A stretch of 64,000 nucleotides of DNA from contig JAWUZG010000084.1 in NCBI GenBank assembly GCA_036785705.1, positions 4,709,001 to 4,773,000 on the forward strand, given 5' to 3'. Each line of letters starts with the position of its first letter. The first letter of the stretch is position 1. The notes under the pieces were generated by a model. It did not search any database. It saw only the letters and a list, made by a program, of their open reading frames with translations, and was not told where the DNA came from. The translations under genes were made by a program, and so were the position numbers. Positions 7,796 to 22,275 of the stretch are shown here, piece after piece. The DNA comes from Acanthornis magna (Eukaryota; Chordata; Aves; Passeriformes; Acanthizidae).

Positions 7796-10700
7796 GTACA
7801 ATAATGCTTTATTTTACACCACCCTATTTTGCGATTTAACTATGTCTGGTTTCCTTTTTAATAATTATTCACAATTTATCAAGTTCTATGGCATGCAGAT
7901 GTCACCATTAACACTCTGGTTTGATACCTATGTGGAGAAAATGGACAGTAAAATAAAAGAAGAACCCCACAATTTCCCCTCAGACATGTGAACATTGAAG
8001 TGAGAGAGATTTACTTTGCTTTAATGCTATATGGTAACCTAAACGCATCCTCAGTCACATGGTAACAATCCATATTTTATGTTATTTTTTTATTTCAATG
8101 TGTCTTTAAGAAAAGTTTTCACCCTGTCTTCTGGTTAGCTGATCATATATAGCTGCATTTTAAAAACACATGCACATACACTTACGTAAAATGGTGTGTG
8201 TTTACATAAAAATAGACATAATTTTATTTTTTAGGTATTTATTTTAAATAGCTTGCCTATTAATGATTTTCATGGCCTATCTCTTTGTTGGCATTTATAT
8301 CCAGAAGTGGAGCTGTGAATTGTTTTTTACACAGCTATCCACTAGAAAGGCATATGATGCAAGCCCAAATTTGCTGTCTTTTGGTGCTCTCATGGCAAGG
8401 CAATTAAAAGATTTTCTCTCACCATTATAGCATCCCTGAAGAGAAGTTAATGTCTGTGGTTAGGCCTTAGTAGCCTTGGGGTTTGTGCTCACACACCGTT
8501 CAGTAGGAGCTCCCAAAAGGAGTGTCAGGGTAGGGCTGTGATCTCACCTGCGCACAATGGGAAAGAATTCACTAAAGCTTTATAAACCTCAACAGTGACA
8601 CCCAAGCTGAGCCCTCTTCCCTGGTGATGAAGATAATTGTATCAGCCTCTTGTTGCTGCAGTTGTGCTGCTTCTTGATCTTCTTCCTGCTCTTTTAGTAA
8701 AGCTTTCTATCCAGAGGCTAATGCAGAGCTTTAAAATGTCACCATAAGCCTAGTCATGACTGCCTACGAAAATCACTTTTTCTTCCCTAGGTTTCACACT
8801 GGAAAAATAATTGAGGTCAGTCTTGTTTAGTGGGTTTGTTTGTTTTTAATACTCTTTTTCCTTTCCCTGCTCCTTTTTCAGACTGTTTATGCCATGCCAT
8901 TTCAGGGTTTCATCTCAATAAAGAAGCAATAGAATTAAATTTTTCCGGGCTTTCAAATATCATCACTTTTAGCGCCATCGTGATGGTGGAGAACCGGGGT
9001 ACAGAGAAGCAAAGCAAATGCAGGGAGAACTGTTCTGTGGCAATCAGCTGATCACAGTTGCTCTGTAGTGGTGACCAAGCTCTAAAGCAGAAAGATTCAG
9101 GCATGCCAGGGATACACTAAGTTTGTTTCCACAGTGCATGGGTAGGTCATGAGCAGATTGGCAACAGCTTCAAGAGAGTTGACTTTGTGACTTTACATTA
9201 CTTATATTTGCAGTCTAATGTCCGCTGATACACAGTATAACACTGAAAACAGGCTTATATAAAGGTATCTAATGGGAGAAGAAACAAAATATTTCCAAGA
9301 CAGTGCATCTCTCATGTCTCATCAATGTTAATGGAATACTTCCCATATGATTTCATATTTTTATCTACCTGTGCCAACAAAGAAACATGCTGCTTTATTC
9401 CTTTACTTAGTAAAAGCTCAATTGTTTAGAAAGGTTGTATACCTTATTTATTTCTTTCTTATTTTCCTTTGCTAGGAATAGATAAAACTTTTTAAGACAA
9501 GTTAAGTCTGTTGTCATTCTCCTCTAGCTAATGTTCTGTGTGTTCCAGAGCTGTTTCTTGAATATTCTGCTATGATTGAAGGACCAAGTAGATCTACTGG
9601 AATCTATACTTGGATACAGTTATTATCCCAATTTGTCTGAAATTGAGGAACAGAATGATTATTCAAGTTTGATTCTCCCTAATTCAATCCAGTAAGCTTC
9701 TGTATGCAGTTTGGGCAGGGACTGGAAAATAGGAATGTTTTCTTGTCCTGTACGGTGAGAGAAAAAGTAAGGTAGAAAACCCCTTTGAAAGGATGACTGT
9801 AAGACCGTACTGAAACAAACCAGGACTGAGATTTCTTTAAATATTGGAAAAAGCATCTGTACAAATGTAGCCGCTCTTAGAGTCAACTGGAAACAGCAAA
9901 AAATCAACTGTTATGAGCTTGTGCTGTTTCAATTCACTGTACCCAGATTCTGGAGACATCTCCAGGATTCAAAGATCAAGGCTAAACTCCATGACTGACG
10001 TAAACTTAGGTTGCTGATGAAAAAGATGTTTCCTTTGGAATTAAGTCTGAGTGGATACTAGAAGAGCTACACTCTTCTCTTGGCCTCAGAAGCTTTGTCT
10101 TTAGGCACAAAATCAGTATTAATCCCATTTTAGAGAAGTGAGAAGTCCAGAGATGTCTATGTGACTTTGCCTAACTTTCGAAGCTCAAGTATATGTGTCT
10201 GTATACGCACGCAAAGCCATCATCCTGTTTAATGAGAAAACAGCCCTCATTTCTTCTTTTTGCTTTATTATCATTAAAATATTAGGTTGGTGTTTTCTCC
10301 TTTAAGGCAACAACAGGATATGCAAATATCTGTTACGAGTATTTACAGATTTGCACTTTTAGCCTTCCAATTCTGAAAGTCCTATCCCTTGCTCCAAGGG
10401 GTAACATCGCTCACTCATGATTGTGATTCACCCAACCGAGAGGTCCCACTGCAGCCTGTGCTCCTTCTCAGTGCCACACAAAATGTATTAGTGCTTATAC
10501 TGCATGAGGGGAGGATTGGGAGGCAAGATGAACAAATTGAATTTCGCTGGGCCTGATCAAATTTGACAGATAGGTCAGTGTTCCTGAGTCTTTTATGCTT
10601 GGGTACATCTGTACCGATAACCCGCCCTCATTACTGTATAAATTAGGCACGCTAAATGATTAGCCTTATTTGACTGAAATAGCAAAAAGGGCTAATGTGA

Positions 10701-13700
10701 TTGTCAATGAACATCACTTGTCCATTAGCTGGAATGACTTGCACTCCAAGCAGAGGCTTCCTCTGAAGAAAGTACCATATATCAGGTCTGTCTACTCATT
10801 CTTTATTTAAGGTGCATGACTTGGGTATTGCTTCCCTCTGAGCTTTAACCAAGTCATTACTTCTTCTTTTATTCAGCTCATGCCCATTTATTAAAATGTG
10901 TTTCTTTATAGGACTGTAGATTTTGGTTATTTTTTCTGTGTAATATATCCTAATGAATTAATATAATTTTTATTTTACCATTATATTATATCAAACTGCC
11001 TCTCTCTGTCATCAATTTGTAAACCCATTATTTACCTTTATTATTAATGACGATTAATTGTAAGGTCTAAAAACGCCGATCGTAATACAGTCTTCTGCAG
11101 CTCCAGAGTCTCTTCAAATTCACCAAGTCACCAGTGTTATTATTGAGTTTCCTTTTAACCCGAGCTCCTGCAACTATTGCTGAAGGGAAAATAAAGAGAA
11201 AGTTAAATGTGTTGTCACATGGGTCTGTACTAATATTTCAGTATTAGCACTGAAAGATCAAAAAGTAAATACAATTTAAAAATTGGGCAAGAATTTGTCC
11301 AAGGAGTATTCATGTTTGAATGCCTTTCTCTTGAGGTGGCAGAATGTTGGTGTTCAGTTCATGGCTTTGGCTGCTATGCTACAAACCCAACCACTTCCCA
11401 CAGCATTGCTGAAAAAGGGGCCTCCAGAGCAAATTGCACTTCAGACATGAAAAAGTTTTTAGTTCAAGTTTAAAATATTTTACTCATGGGATCTACTGGC
11501 CATAATTTGAAGGAGGACCTGTTTGTGGGGACTACTAAGTCACTCCTAATAACTGATTAAACTTGGATTCTAAATGCAGGAGTGCATAAAAAAAATATAC
11601 TGACACTCATTTGAATCCCTTTGAACGAATGTTAGGTTTTGTGGAATAAGGTTTTCACTGAGTTCCTACATAAATAAAAGCAAATCAAAATATTTCCTGG
11701 TGACCTCATCCTTTACCCCTGAACAGCCATATGTCATCACAGGATTCATTCAGTCTCGCAGCAATTTCACTGAAGATGGACACCTCTGTTCTGCTTCAGG
11801 AACGATTGAAATTGTCCAGACCAGACAGAAAGCACTTAATCCTATTTTTCTGTTGGGGAGGTCCTGGTGGGTCTTATTTGAAATACATGCTGGGTGACAT
11901 GCAACTGATGGGCACAGCTGTGACTCTGTAGAATGACTAAAAAATAGCTTCTATTTTTTTCCTTCCAGCTTCTACATTTCCAGATGGCTTTATATTTTTA
12001 TCATTTATGTCCCATTCAAGGTTCACAATACTTTCAAATTCAAAATTTGATTTCTATAGTAAAGGTGTATAATTTTTTATAATTTTAATAGGAGTCTTCA
12101 TAGAACTTCAGAGCACTGAACCGACTGCAGTTAAAATAATGAGAGAAACAAACCAATTTAAACACTAAGCCATTTCTTTCATTGTAGATCAGAGTAATTA
12201 AACAACAGTTGCAGTGGTTTTCTTGCATTCTCCAAATAAATTACAGTTGTGTTAAAAGGCTATGCTTCAGTTATTACTAGTGTATTTCCTTTTTATTTTC
12301 TCTTCTTTTTCAATCAGGAATTTAGGCTTTTTTTTCTGAACAAAAGAAATAATATATAGAGCACTTTTTTATCTTGTTAGTGCTGTGCATTAAGTAAGGT
12401 GAGCATTTTTGAAGTTATACTACTTTATTTTTAACCTTTAACTGCAGTGTGTTTATGCATAGATCTTATAGCAATAGAGATAGGAAATTGCATAGAAAAT
12501 TACTTGAAAGGAGGTCTTTGATAGAGAAATATATAACTTCATGTCGTAACAGTTCCAGAAAATTATGTGTGAAGAATGATGGGGGTTTGAGGGGAAGGCC
12601 AAGATAAAAATTGCGTGTGACCTCTAACTATCTAGGATATGAAAGGGGGAAATATAAAAGCTTAACGCGAATATTTATGGTTTATAATTTGTGGGGTTTT
12701 ATTTTATAACACTTAAAACTTGCTTTAGGTGTTGACATTTATCTTCAGATACTCGACTTCAGAAAAGCCAATTACTTAATTCCTTAGATGTCAACAATAA
12801 CAGATTCATAGCAATTAAAAATATTTTAACGCTTTATGCATGTAGCAATTCAATTCTTTTTTTTTTTTTTTGTCTCAGCTCTCTGTGGCCTTGCTTTTAA
12901 ATTTGTTAACAACACCTAAGACATGGCCTCCCCAAGTGTACACACTTGAATAACAATTACAGCCATTTGTTTCTATAACAAGCTATTTATTAGGGCTTTT
13001 ACATGTGTATCCTTCAAGTTAAGACCTTGCAGAAGTGTCCAGGTGCAGTTTTGATCTGTGTTTTAAAAGCATGTGAAAATCAGGGCACCTCTCATGCTGA
13101 TTTGTGCATGTGCAGCCCTGGCCACTGAGTCCTTCCCTTGGGTTGCCAGAGCAACCTGACCCTTGGAATTTCCTCAATTTTGAGTCCTTAACCTTACAAG
13201 AGGTCACTGCAGCTGTTTGGGCTACTGTCCCCAACCATGCTTCCCCTTCTCACTTTCTCACAGATCGTGGGGCTCTGAGCATACGAGAGAGAGGGGAGAC
13301 TCTAAATCTTGTCTGTAGGACTGATGGATTCCCTCTGTAAACAGGACAGTACTATGGAACTTATGGAGCTGGAAGCACTGGGACCTTCTTTCCTATAAAT
13401 ACTTAATGATCCTCTACAAGAATAGGTATTTAAAATTGTTTTTTATAACACAAAATTGTCCTTTGAAGGCCCAAGTCAAACTGATTTACTGATCAATCTG
13501 GTCTTTGACTTCCCTTGCATGTGTTTTTGCCTTTCCAGCAAAACAACAAACGTAGACGTTTTCTTGAAAATGAGAGTTAAAACTATTTCAGAATGGAAAA
13601 CTATTTACAGTTTAAATGTGCTATTTTAAATTCTTTTTTTCTGACAATAGATAGTTGCTTTTTTATAGTATAAACCAGCAAAAATACTGTCATGTCCTAG

Positions 13701-16700
13701 ACACCTACATCAAGTTACCAAAGCTGCAGTAATGCACTCCTTTTATGCAAAATAAACTCCGTACATCATAGCTGTTTCTATTGAGTTTTGGTGACGGACT
13801 GAAAAGAAACAGAAACGTAAATAGCTGCAGATACAACATGTGGTAAAGAAAGGCAGCTAAACCATGATGGCCGCAACCCCACGGGACTGAAAATCTGAGA
13901 CACAAAGGTCCTTTTGTCATTTGTATGATGTGATCTGTTTTTCAGTACATGAGTGAGTCAGTTGTTTAACAGGCAAGTGAACACATTTCTAAGATTTAAA
14001 TTTAAAGAAGTTTGATATCGTTAAATTCAAAATCGTATCTTGTCCACTTCTTAGTTTAAGGCAATGGAATCGATTTGAGAGTCTTTTTTAAAATGAAAAC
14101 AGTGTAATTTAATTAAACAAGTTTTCTTTATTTCCTCACAAACCGAATGCTCTTACTTCTGCTTATTACAAACAATAATAGGTTTTGTATTAAAAACGCT
14201 GTTTTACTTAGACTACTGGTTTCACTGGCCCTAAATACCCTTCTTTTTTAAGTGTAATTTTTTTTTAAAAGGGAGAGAAAATTGTTGCAAGTATTTCTTA
14301 TTCTTTAAGAAATGTGTTGATCCTGTTTTTCCTGGGCAATGGAGACACAGCCTCAAACTTCCACCACAGCTGCAGAACCGATCCTCCTGTTTCTTCACCA
14401 GACTGCTTAGCTTGTCTTTCTGGATAGGAGAGGTCTGTCCCTAAATGTGCTGCACATCACAGCTCAGCGTCTGGAAGCATGTAGGAAAAAGGTCTGAGTA
14501 ATTACACCCATAATTTGCATAAGAAATTATAGACAGTTCTTGAAAATTGTCTCAAAGATTCCACGTGTGATTGTAGAGAGAGCTCAGCTGAAAATCATCT
14601 GAGCTGCACGAAGCTCTCATCTGAATGTGGTCATTAGCGTTTCTAGGCTTGGAAATTTTTTCCTAGGGCTTCCTGCTAATCCAGCTTAATAGTTACTTTT
14701 CCCTGTAGTTAAAGATCTAAAAGCAGAGATTTGAGAAGTTAATATGAGCTGTGATTCAAAACACACCATTTGTGATTTATTCTGCATTACAGTCTGAGAA
14801 GAAAGGATTGTGTGAGCTCCCGCTTCACTCATTTTACAGGAGGCTTAGGAACGAGGAGGCTGAAATATGTCCTGTCCAGACCTTACTGCTAGTTTACATA
14901 AATTCACATTTTCAACGCTGTCTTCATGAGAAAAAAGAAAATTATGCTTCAAAGAGAATTACACTTTGTAGTCTTGAAGGAGAGAGGAAGAAGTTGGACA
15001 ACCTATATGCTCACTGAGTAAAAATTCAGGTAAAAATGTGTCCTTTAGCAGTGTAACGATTGACTGAAAGGCCAGAGAAAATGTATGTTTATAACTTGAT
15101 TCTAACCACTGTTGGTCAGATGTCAAAATTGTTACTTTTGAATATTTCAGCTTCATAGAAAATCATCCTTACCCAGCATAGACGTTGGTTTTGGGTTTTG
15201 CTGTGGGGTTTTTGTTTGTCTTTGCTGTTTCTGATCTGAAGGAGACAACAGTTTTAGGAAAATCTCTTTTTAACCACTGATGGCTGACTTGGGCATTACC
15301 AGGACATTGGTTTTTTCTAACTCAGCCAGTTTGAGAGTGAAAAAATTGAGATGAAAAGGATGAATGCAGGAGATCAGAAGACGCAAGAGAAGGTGAGAGA
15401 TCAGACAAAATATCTACTGCTAAGAGAGACGAAAGTTGTGTGGAAGATGGATGGATACAACAGAAGCTGAGGAGAGGGGACTTTCAAACTGGCACGGCTT
15501 TCTGCCTCTTTCTTTACTTCTGCTTAGTAACTTATTTTTCCAAGCTACCAGCAGTGCTGTTTTCTGAATAGGTTATGTATTTGCCCAAAAGGAATGTTTC
15601 TTTGAAGCCACTCGGCTAATTGCAAGGAACTCTGAAAGAAAAAATGTGCTTGCATGGTCAGGGTATAAGAAATGTGTAACTTTAAAGTTGTTTTCCTTGT
15701 TTTATTACTTATTTTATTCTTTCTACCTCCATATAATGTGCTGCTGCATTTAACCTCCTTCACCCACTGACTGTGTGGGGAGGCCAGAAGTGAGCTGCTT
15801 GGAATGTCTTTATTTTAACATTTTTTCTCCCTTTCCTTCTTTCTTTCCTGCTCCTCTAAAGTGAACATTTATGATGATTAACTGTGTTCCAGTAGTATGC
15901 TAAGAAACCATGGTGTTGAGTATTATATAAACATCATGACAAAAGATTCCCCTGTGTCCTGTTTACCCCTAGAAAAAAATAAAAGGGAGGTACAGGGAGA
16001 CTGTGACTTGCTCAAGGGAAAGAATGAGTCCTTTTGCAAGAGTTCAAAACTGCACTCATTTTTCCTGAGTATTGGTAAAATTCTGGTGTTTGAACTGCAT
16101 CCTTACAGACATATAAAGAGCTGTAAATGGTGGAGAATGCTAGTAACAACTAATGTTCTCTTCTCTCTGTGGCTTTTTTTTTCCCCCATTAATCCGCAAG
16201 GACATCCAAATTCTTACTCTCTGGTGTTAAAACTTCATGTACTTTGGAGCACGATGATGCAAAGGTTTAAAGCAATGCAAAGAAATACAATTATTTACTC
16301 CTACGCACTTCTGTTTTTCAGGGTGTGTTCTTGTCCTTGTGGTGAGCAATGCAGTCCTACTTCATAGGAAACTACATGGAAAGCAAATAAGAGAAGCCAG
16401 CCTGTGATTCATTTGAATTTCAGCAGTAAATCAGGAAGTTTTCTGAATTAAAATGCTGAGTTGAGCTCTGTATTTCTGCATTTCTGTACCTAGTACAAAG
16501 TGCATTATTTGTTGCTTTCATAGGAGTTCATTTTCCATTTCAGCTAGGGGAATAAATGGTACCATGTTAGCAATCCATAGCAAACCATTTTTAAAGTAAT
16601 TTCACATTTTGCAAAATGTGAGGGTGCTCAGTGTTCTGCCATTCTGAACAGTCATTTGAAGGGCCTCGGATACCTCAAGGATGCAGATGGAGCATGCCCA

Positions 16701-17092
16701 GTCTCAGGAAATGACATAATTCCTGGCTGGCTCACATGATTCCAGCACTTTAGAATTTTTATTCTTCACAGAATTGAGTTTCTTAAGGGTGACAGTTCTT
16801 TCACTTGCCAGGATTAACCAGTGTGCACATATGTTGTTTTCCCTGGTGTTTTGGTAGAGGCAAATCAAATAAAGGCACACTGAAATGTGTGAGCATCACT
16901 GACACTGAATTTTCCTGCAGAATTTAAATTATTTTCTGTAGAAGGCAGATGTTGCCAGGAATGTTGTAGTCACAATAATGTAAGGAGGGAGGCAAGATGT
17001 GACACACAGTGAGACATTTGGGCTGGCGAACAAAGATGTTGCCAATACTGTCCTGCAAAAAGTGACAGTGGTACATTTGATGTAGGTGTATA

Positions 17093-17154
17093 TTTGACTA
17101 TATAAGCTATCTACCTAGTACAATTTGACTATATAAACTATCTACCTAGTACAA
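17093..17154. repeat. 31-bp tandem duplication
   Basis: Two adjacent copies (17093-17123 and 17124-17154) starting TTTGACTATATAA, differing at one base. A recent local duplication in the intron; possibly length-polymorphic. Confidence 0.9.
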
Positions 17155-18095
17155 TTAACTGAACTCCTGAACAATTGTATAAAATTGTATTTAGCTTAGC
17201 TTTTTTTCCCCACACCTGAAGTATTGGTTGAGGGCCTGAAAGTTTATGTGGTTTTGTTTGGATTGTGTGGAATTTTGTTTGTTTGTTTTTCCCTTGTCTA
17301 TAAATAACAAGTGTTCGTACAAATAACATGAAGAAATCTATAGCAGAATGCTTCTGTTTTTCCCATTCCATAAATATAAATTGTCAGTTCATTGAAGGGG
17401 TAGCTACCAAAGCTGATTATGAAATAGCTTTGAATCCTGTCTGCTTTTCTAATGTGAAAAGTGCTTGCTAAGCAAAAAGAAAAATATTAGCATAGAGTTT
17501 TCCAGAAGAAAGAGTGAGAAATGGTACCAAGGAAACCACATCTTTACAGGTGACATCAGTGCTTCTTAAGAAGTCAATTCCATATATCATGTTGTGTGTA
17601 CATCTCTTAGAAAGTAAGTAATAAGCCCCTCTGGCTGAATGAAAAGATGTAATTGGTTATATGATCCAAAGGGCCCTTACACAATTTGGAAATTTGCTGG
17701 TTTTAGTTGCTAGAGTTCAATATTAACTCTGCATTAAGGGAGATATAAACAGAGAGCACAGAAATACGTAGGCAAATATCCTTTGGTGGTTAGAGTACAC
17801 AAGCCCAGCAAACCAGTCAGTTGATCCTCCCCTCAAAAGGAAGTAATTCAGGAAGCCAAGGTTGATTTACGAAGTGAGGTTGTCTCGTGTGGCAGCCTTT
17901 GGAGCACCGGATATTGAAGAAACTTTATCTTGGACATGGCCTTAGCCAGAAATTAAGATGAGATCTTGCACTTGGGGTATTAAAATAAACTCATATGCAG
18001 CGGAAGTCAACAGGATCAAACAGAATATTCTGAGTCTGAAAAAAGATTAAGGTAATATGAAATGCTCCAGGAGTGAAAATGAGTGTTGCTTTACC

Positions 18096-18126
<31 letters not shown>

Positions 18127-18140
18127 AAAAAAAGAAAAAT
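18096..18140. repeat. Poly(A) tract
   Basis: Twenty-one A, then GAAG, then thirteen A, G and five A. I see no recognisable SINE or LINE body directly upstream, so it may be a simple repeat or the tail of a decayed retrocopy. Confidence 0.85.
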
Positions 18141-19871
18141 CCTACTACAGGGCCTTGCAAAATTTCTAGGGAGCGCTTTTCATTACTTAAAACAGTCAAA
18201 GAAGAAAACCACATGCATTGTACGGTAGAATTCAAGCCACACAATTTTTCACAAAGACCTGACAGAGCACTTTGTGTCATTAAAACAGTGGTTGAAGAAA
18301 ACCTGGTTAATATTATCTAAATTTTCCCAAAAGCTTTGAGTAAAGCAAAGCATTCAAAAAAATGAGAGACAAAAGTATTATCTCTGTTCAAAAACTGATT
18401 GAGACAGGAAATTATCGTAGCATTAAAAGAGCAATGAGCAGTTTGATTAAAGGTGCAGAAGGCATTTCAGTGTCCTAGGACCCACAGCGTTGATGTATTC
18501 ATGAGTCGTGTTCAATAGAAGTTGTGTATCAGGCTACATGTAAAATGAAACATTGGGTTCAAACATAGTTTGCAGTGCCCAGACCATGATAGATAAATGA
18601 CCACAGCAGGCAAACTAACACTGATTAATGTGAAGTAGTGTGCATTCAAGAAGAAAATTTGAATTCCTTATACTTTTATACATCACGTTAGATACATCTG
18701 CTAGGGGAGGAAATAAACTTAGCAGATAATTTTCAAAGACGCCATGAAGGGTTTTGTTCCTTTCATAACTAACATGTAAGCTATGTTAAACACAGAAGTA
18801 AAAAGAGTAATAGTAAGGAAATTATTATAATCCACTTGTGTATATCAATTATGTAGTCTTCTAATGAATACTGTAGGCTATGTGGATCCAGTACAATGTG
18901 AATGAGCAAACCAAGACAAATCTCACATTAAGTCAAGTAAAGGGGGAAACTGTGATTGTTTATGCCGGAGAGAACATGACTGAAGACATGTTTACAATCT
19001 ATTATGTACACAAGGCAATGAATTATAAATAAAAACTTTATAAAGTTTTTCCACCTGACTGATTCTTAAATAAACAAAGGGATATTAAATGAAATCAAGG
19101 TCTGAAATTCAGGACTGAGAAAAGATAGCTTATTTTAGTGTGTATGTCAGTAAAACACAGGGCATTAAGACAAAAATTTTTGGAGATATTAGAATTTGTA
19201 TTGTTTCTAATCCTTCCATAAGTGAGATATGGTTTCTACTGTACTTCTTGTTGAGAAAATTATATTGGCGCTGGAGGGCTGGCAGGAGGGAGGCAGTTTA
19301 ATTTAGAGAGCTTTTTGCAATTTATAGAGCTAGAAAAGTTTCATTTGCCATTTTTACTGCTGACTTTTGGAGGGGTTGTTCTCCGTGGGAGAGTTCTAAA
19401 ACTGCTCACAGTCATTTACATTTTTCTGGATCTGATGACATGATCTATTTTGATCCAAGTCTCTTGTCAAAGGGCAGCCTCAGTCATTCTTACATTGCTA
19501 AGCACTGCGCTGTGTGGAGACTTCTAACCATGTAGCTGAGAAGTTAGTGACATCTCATGGTAACTGGGGAAAATTACAGGTGATCTGGGGTGAGATTTCG
19601 GGATTTAGGAGTTAACGGGCGTTGCAGATGTGTTCTGGGTCAGTTTTTTTTTGTTGCTGTTTTGCTTGTGCGTACCTCTTGAATTTAGTTCTCCAGTGTT
19701 CCTAATTTATTTAGAGACTAATTCAAGTATTTCTAAGCCTGAAATTAAAGTTTTCATCCTAATCTGAAATTTGCCAGTCCGAATTCCAAACGTTGTAGCA
19801 TGTACTCCTAATTTGCCACCTACAAAACAATTATATAACATTATTGTCTCCCCTCATTGTATTTGTTTTAG

Positions 19872-20086
19872 GCACAAAGTCAGCCACAGAGTATGCTAAT
19901 GGTGGTTATGACATTGTGTCACCGGCTCCATCAGTGTACCTGGGCACATTTCAAATTTTGCACCTCCTGGAAGATCTAAAGATGGCCCTGGAAATGCTGG
20001 AGGACCCTCAGGAGAAAGAAGCACTGCGGAATCAGATCCCAGGAGCTACAGCAGTATGTCTGAGAGAGTGGTTTGAAGAGAACCTG
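19872..20086 (+). CDS. PPFIBP2: PPFIBP2 coding exon 2
   Basis: Acceptor TTTGTTTTAG ends at 19871; donor GTGAGT starts at 20087. The exon is 215 nt and completes the split Gly codon of exon 1. It encodes TKSATEYANGG followed by a Ser/Pro-rich patch, then the helical block ILHLLEDLKMALEMLEDPQE and REWFEENL. This is the conserved globular segment before the coiled coil; liprin-beta-2 has the same order (LHLIEDLRLALEML, EWFEESL). Ends in phase 0. Confidence 0.95.
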
Positions 20087-21789
20087 GTGAGTTGTTGTTT
20101 GAGCCCTTCCATTTGGTCTGCAAACAGGGTTGGTTCAAGTATTTTCATACTTAAATTGTTTTTGTAATAACTGAAATCTACGTACTTAGAAAACTGCAGA
20201 TAGAAAACACTGCTTTATGTGCTCATTTTTAAAGCAATGCAGATGTAGGAGTATATGAAGTTGGTAAAAGACCTTATTTTGTCCTTGGTGAGAGAAGAGA
20301 TAATAAAAATGGAGTACAAAAAATGTTGCCTTTTCAGTAAGTTTTTTTTTTTTGTTTGATTTACTTCGGTTCACTCTTTGCTGGAGATAAATTTATAACT
20401 AGTTACAAAATTTTTCATTTTTAAGCTGTCAGTTTAGAATACAGTAGCATTGTCTTTTGAAGGGACAGATTCAGAGTGGATGATTCTCCTTCCCTTGTCC
20501 TTGCTGCATTTCCCTTACTATCAGTATTATGAGTCTCCAAAGGATCCTGCACACCAGGCAGTGGGGGAAAATGCAGGAAACCTCTTGATTCTGAAGGTGA
20601 GACATTCCCATTGGGATAGATGGGGAATAAACACCTGACTATAGTGAAAAAGACTGAGGCTTGCCAGGTGAGGAGCAGAGCTTCACACAGACCTCAAAAG
20701 AAGAGACCCACTGGGTGTAAAGGAAGAGAAACAGCAGGTCCTATCACAGCACTCCCCTTCCCCAAACCTGTCACTGCAAGGTAATCGTGGTTTCCTCATG
20801 AGTAAAACCTGCCTGTTGCTCTCCCAACTTCAGAAAATTCCCTTGGTTAATGGATTTTCTTGTGGATTTGTCAGTGCATGTGATTTTTGTGTAATTATAC
20901 CTGTTCAGTGTTTATCATCTGCCGTAGCTGCCGTGTACCGGCTGTAACCAAATGTGTTTGGAGAGGTGGCTGCTTTTGTTTGAACTTGTCAGCTGCTGGT
21001 TTGTTGGCATTCTTCACAGAGTGCAGAACTGTGGCTGGAAAATCCTGTTTGGGTCCATAAGAGAGAAAGCAACGAGGATTTGGTACCAGTTGTGAATGCT
21101 AAAGGTGCAGGCAATGTTTAATGTGGATTTACACTATTAGATTTAGGGCTTGGATATCCTTAGGCCAGCTCTTACTGAATGCCTGCCTCAGCAGAAATTT
21201 TAATGCTTTTTCTAATCCTTACAATAGCTAAGAGATGGGTTTAGTGCATAAAAGACATACATTTTCAGAGTTGTTCACAGTAAAATTGGACCTGTATTAA
21301 GGGTTGCATTCATTTGACAAAGGAATTGGGTGGTCTGGATTCAGAACCAAGAAAACAGGGAAGAGGATGGTATAGAGTATCTCTAGTCCAGTATGTAGAA
21401 ATGACTGGTTTTAAAATATTTTGCACTGCTCTGCAATGAGGGAAGGTGGTGCATTTTTGCTGTGACTGTTATTTGAAAATGGAAGGTAATCATATGCATT
21501 TGAATACCTTTCTTATATTTTTTTGATGTAGATATGCATATAACTTCTGTGGAAGAAACTTGATAAAATTCAACTCATTTCAGTGAAATGGAATATGTAT
21601 TTCATAGTTTTGTCCCATATTGAAATCTCCTTCATTCCACCCCACAGCTATTAAACATGACACTTAATATGTGTCAGGATAGTTGAGGTAGTAAGCTCTA
21701 GAGAATGAGAACTCTGCATCTCAGTGAATCCATTCACACTGGAAACCTCAAATCCAGTTTGGTAATGATTACTCTATGAAAGAGTGGAG

Positions 21790-22275
21790 TGTCATTAAAA
21801 AAACCCCACTCAATTCCCATGAATGGTTTAAACACACCAAGACCAAAGGGGTTTGCTGATTCATTAAAATCATAATTAGTTAGAGATCAGGGGACTCTAT
21901 ACTTAGGATCAACTTCAGCAACACAACAGAATAAACCAGAATACTTAGACACTTAAGAAACAGTTAAGGAACACCTACAAATTTCTAAATGCCATTCTAA
22001 AACTAATTCCAGAAAGTTCAAATCCCACACACATTCACAGTTACACACACACATTTCCTCCCTCACAGCTGGTGTTGGTTACAGGCATGAGCCACCCCTT
22101 CTGTGGCTGTGGGTTCCCCTACAAGCCATGGGTTCACAGAGACACCCCCTGCAGTGTGGGTCCCCAATTGTTGCCACTGGTAACCCTCAGGTAAAACATC
22201 ATTGCACCAAAAACGCCACATGTGGCACATTCTCAAGTGGAATGTGCTCCAAAGTGTCTCCTCTAAGCATTCCAT
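21790..22275. mobile_element. Possible decayed LTR-type element
   Basis: The stretch differs in texture from its surroundings: an AC-rich part with CACACACA steps, then a C-rich block with repeated GGGTTCCCC / GGGTTCACAG-like segments, resembling avian LTR sequence in reverse orientation. I could not define TG...CA ends or a target-site duplication, nor name a family. Confidence 0.3.

Larger units (their letters stand above)
7796..19871 (+). other. PPFIBP2: PPFIBP2 intron 1 (12.1 kb)
   Basis: GT-AG intron with no supported gene. It holds a possible conserved noncoding block near 10590-10760, possible old SINE relics near 10115, 14828 and 15984, a 31-bp tandem duplication (17093-17154) and a long A-run (18096-18140). 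Reading frames such as 15897-16367 show no domain or codon signal. Confidence 0.85.

Noticed and set aside
15897..16367. 156-codon plus-strand frame in intron 1
   Set aside because: No splice context, no homology recognised, and part of it overlaps a possible old SINE.
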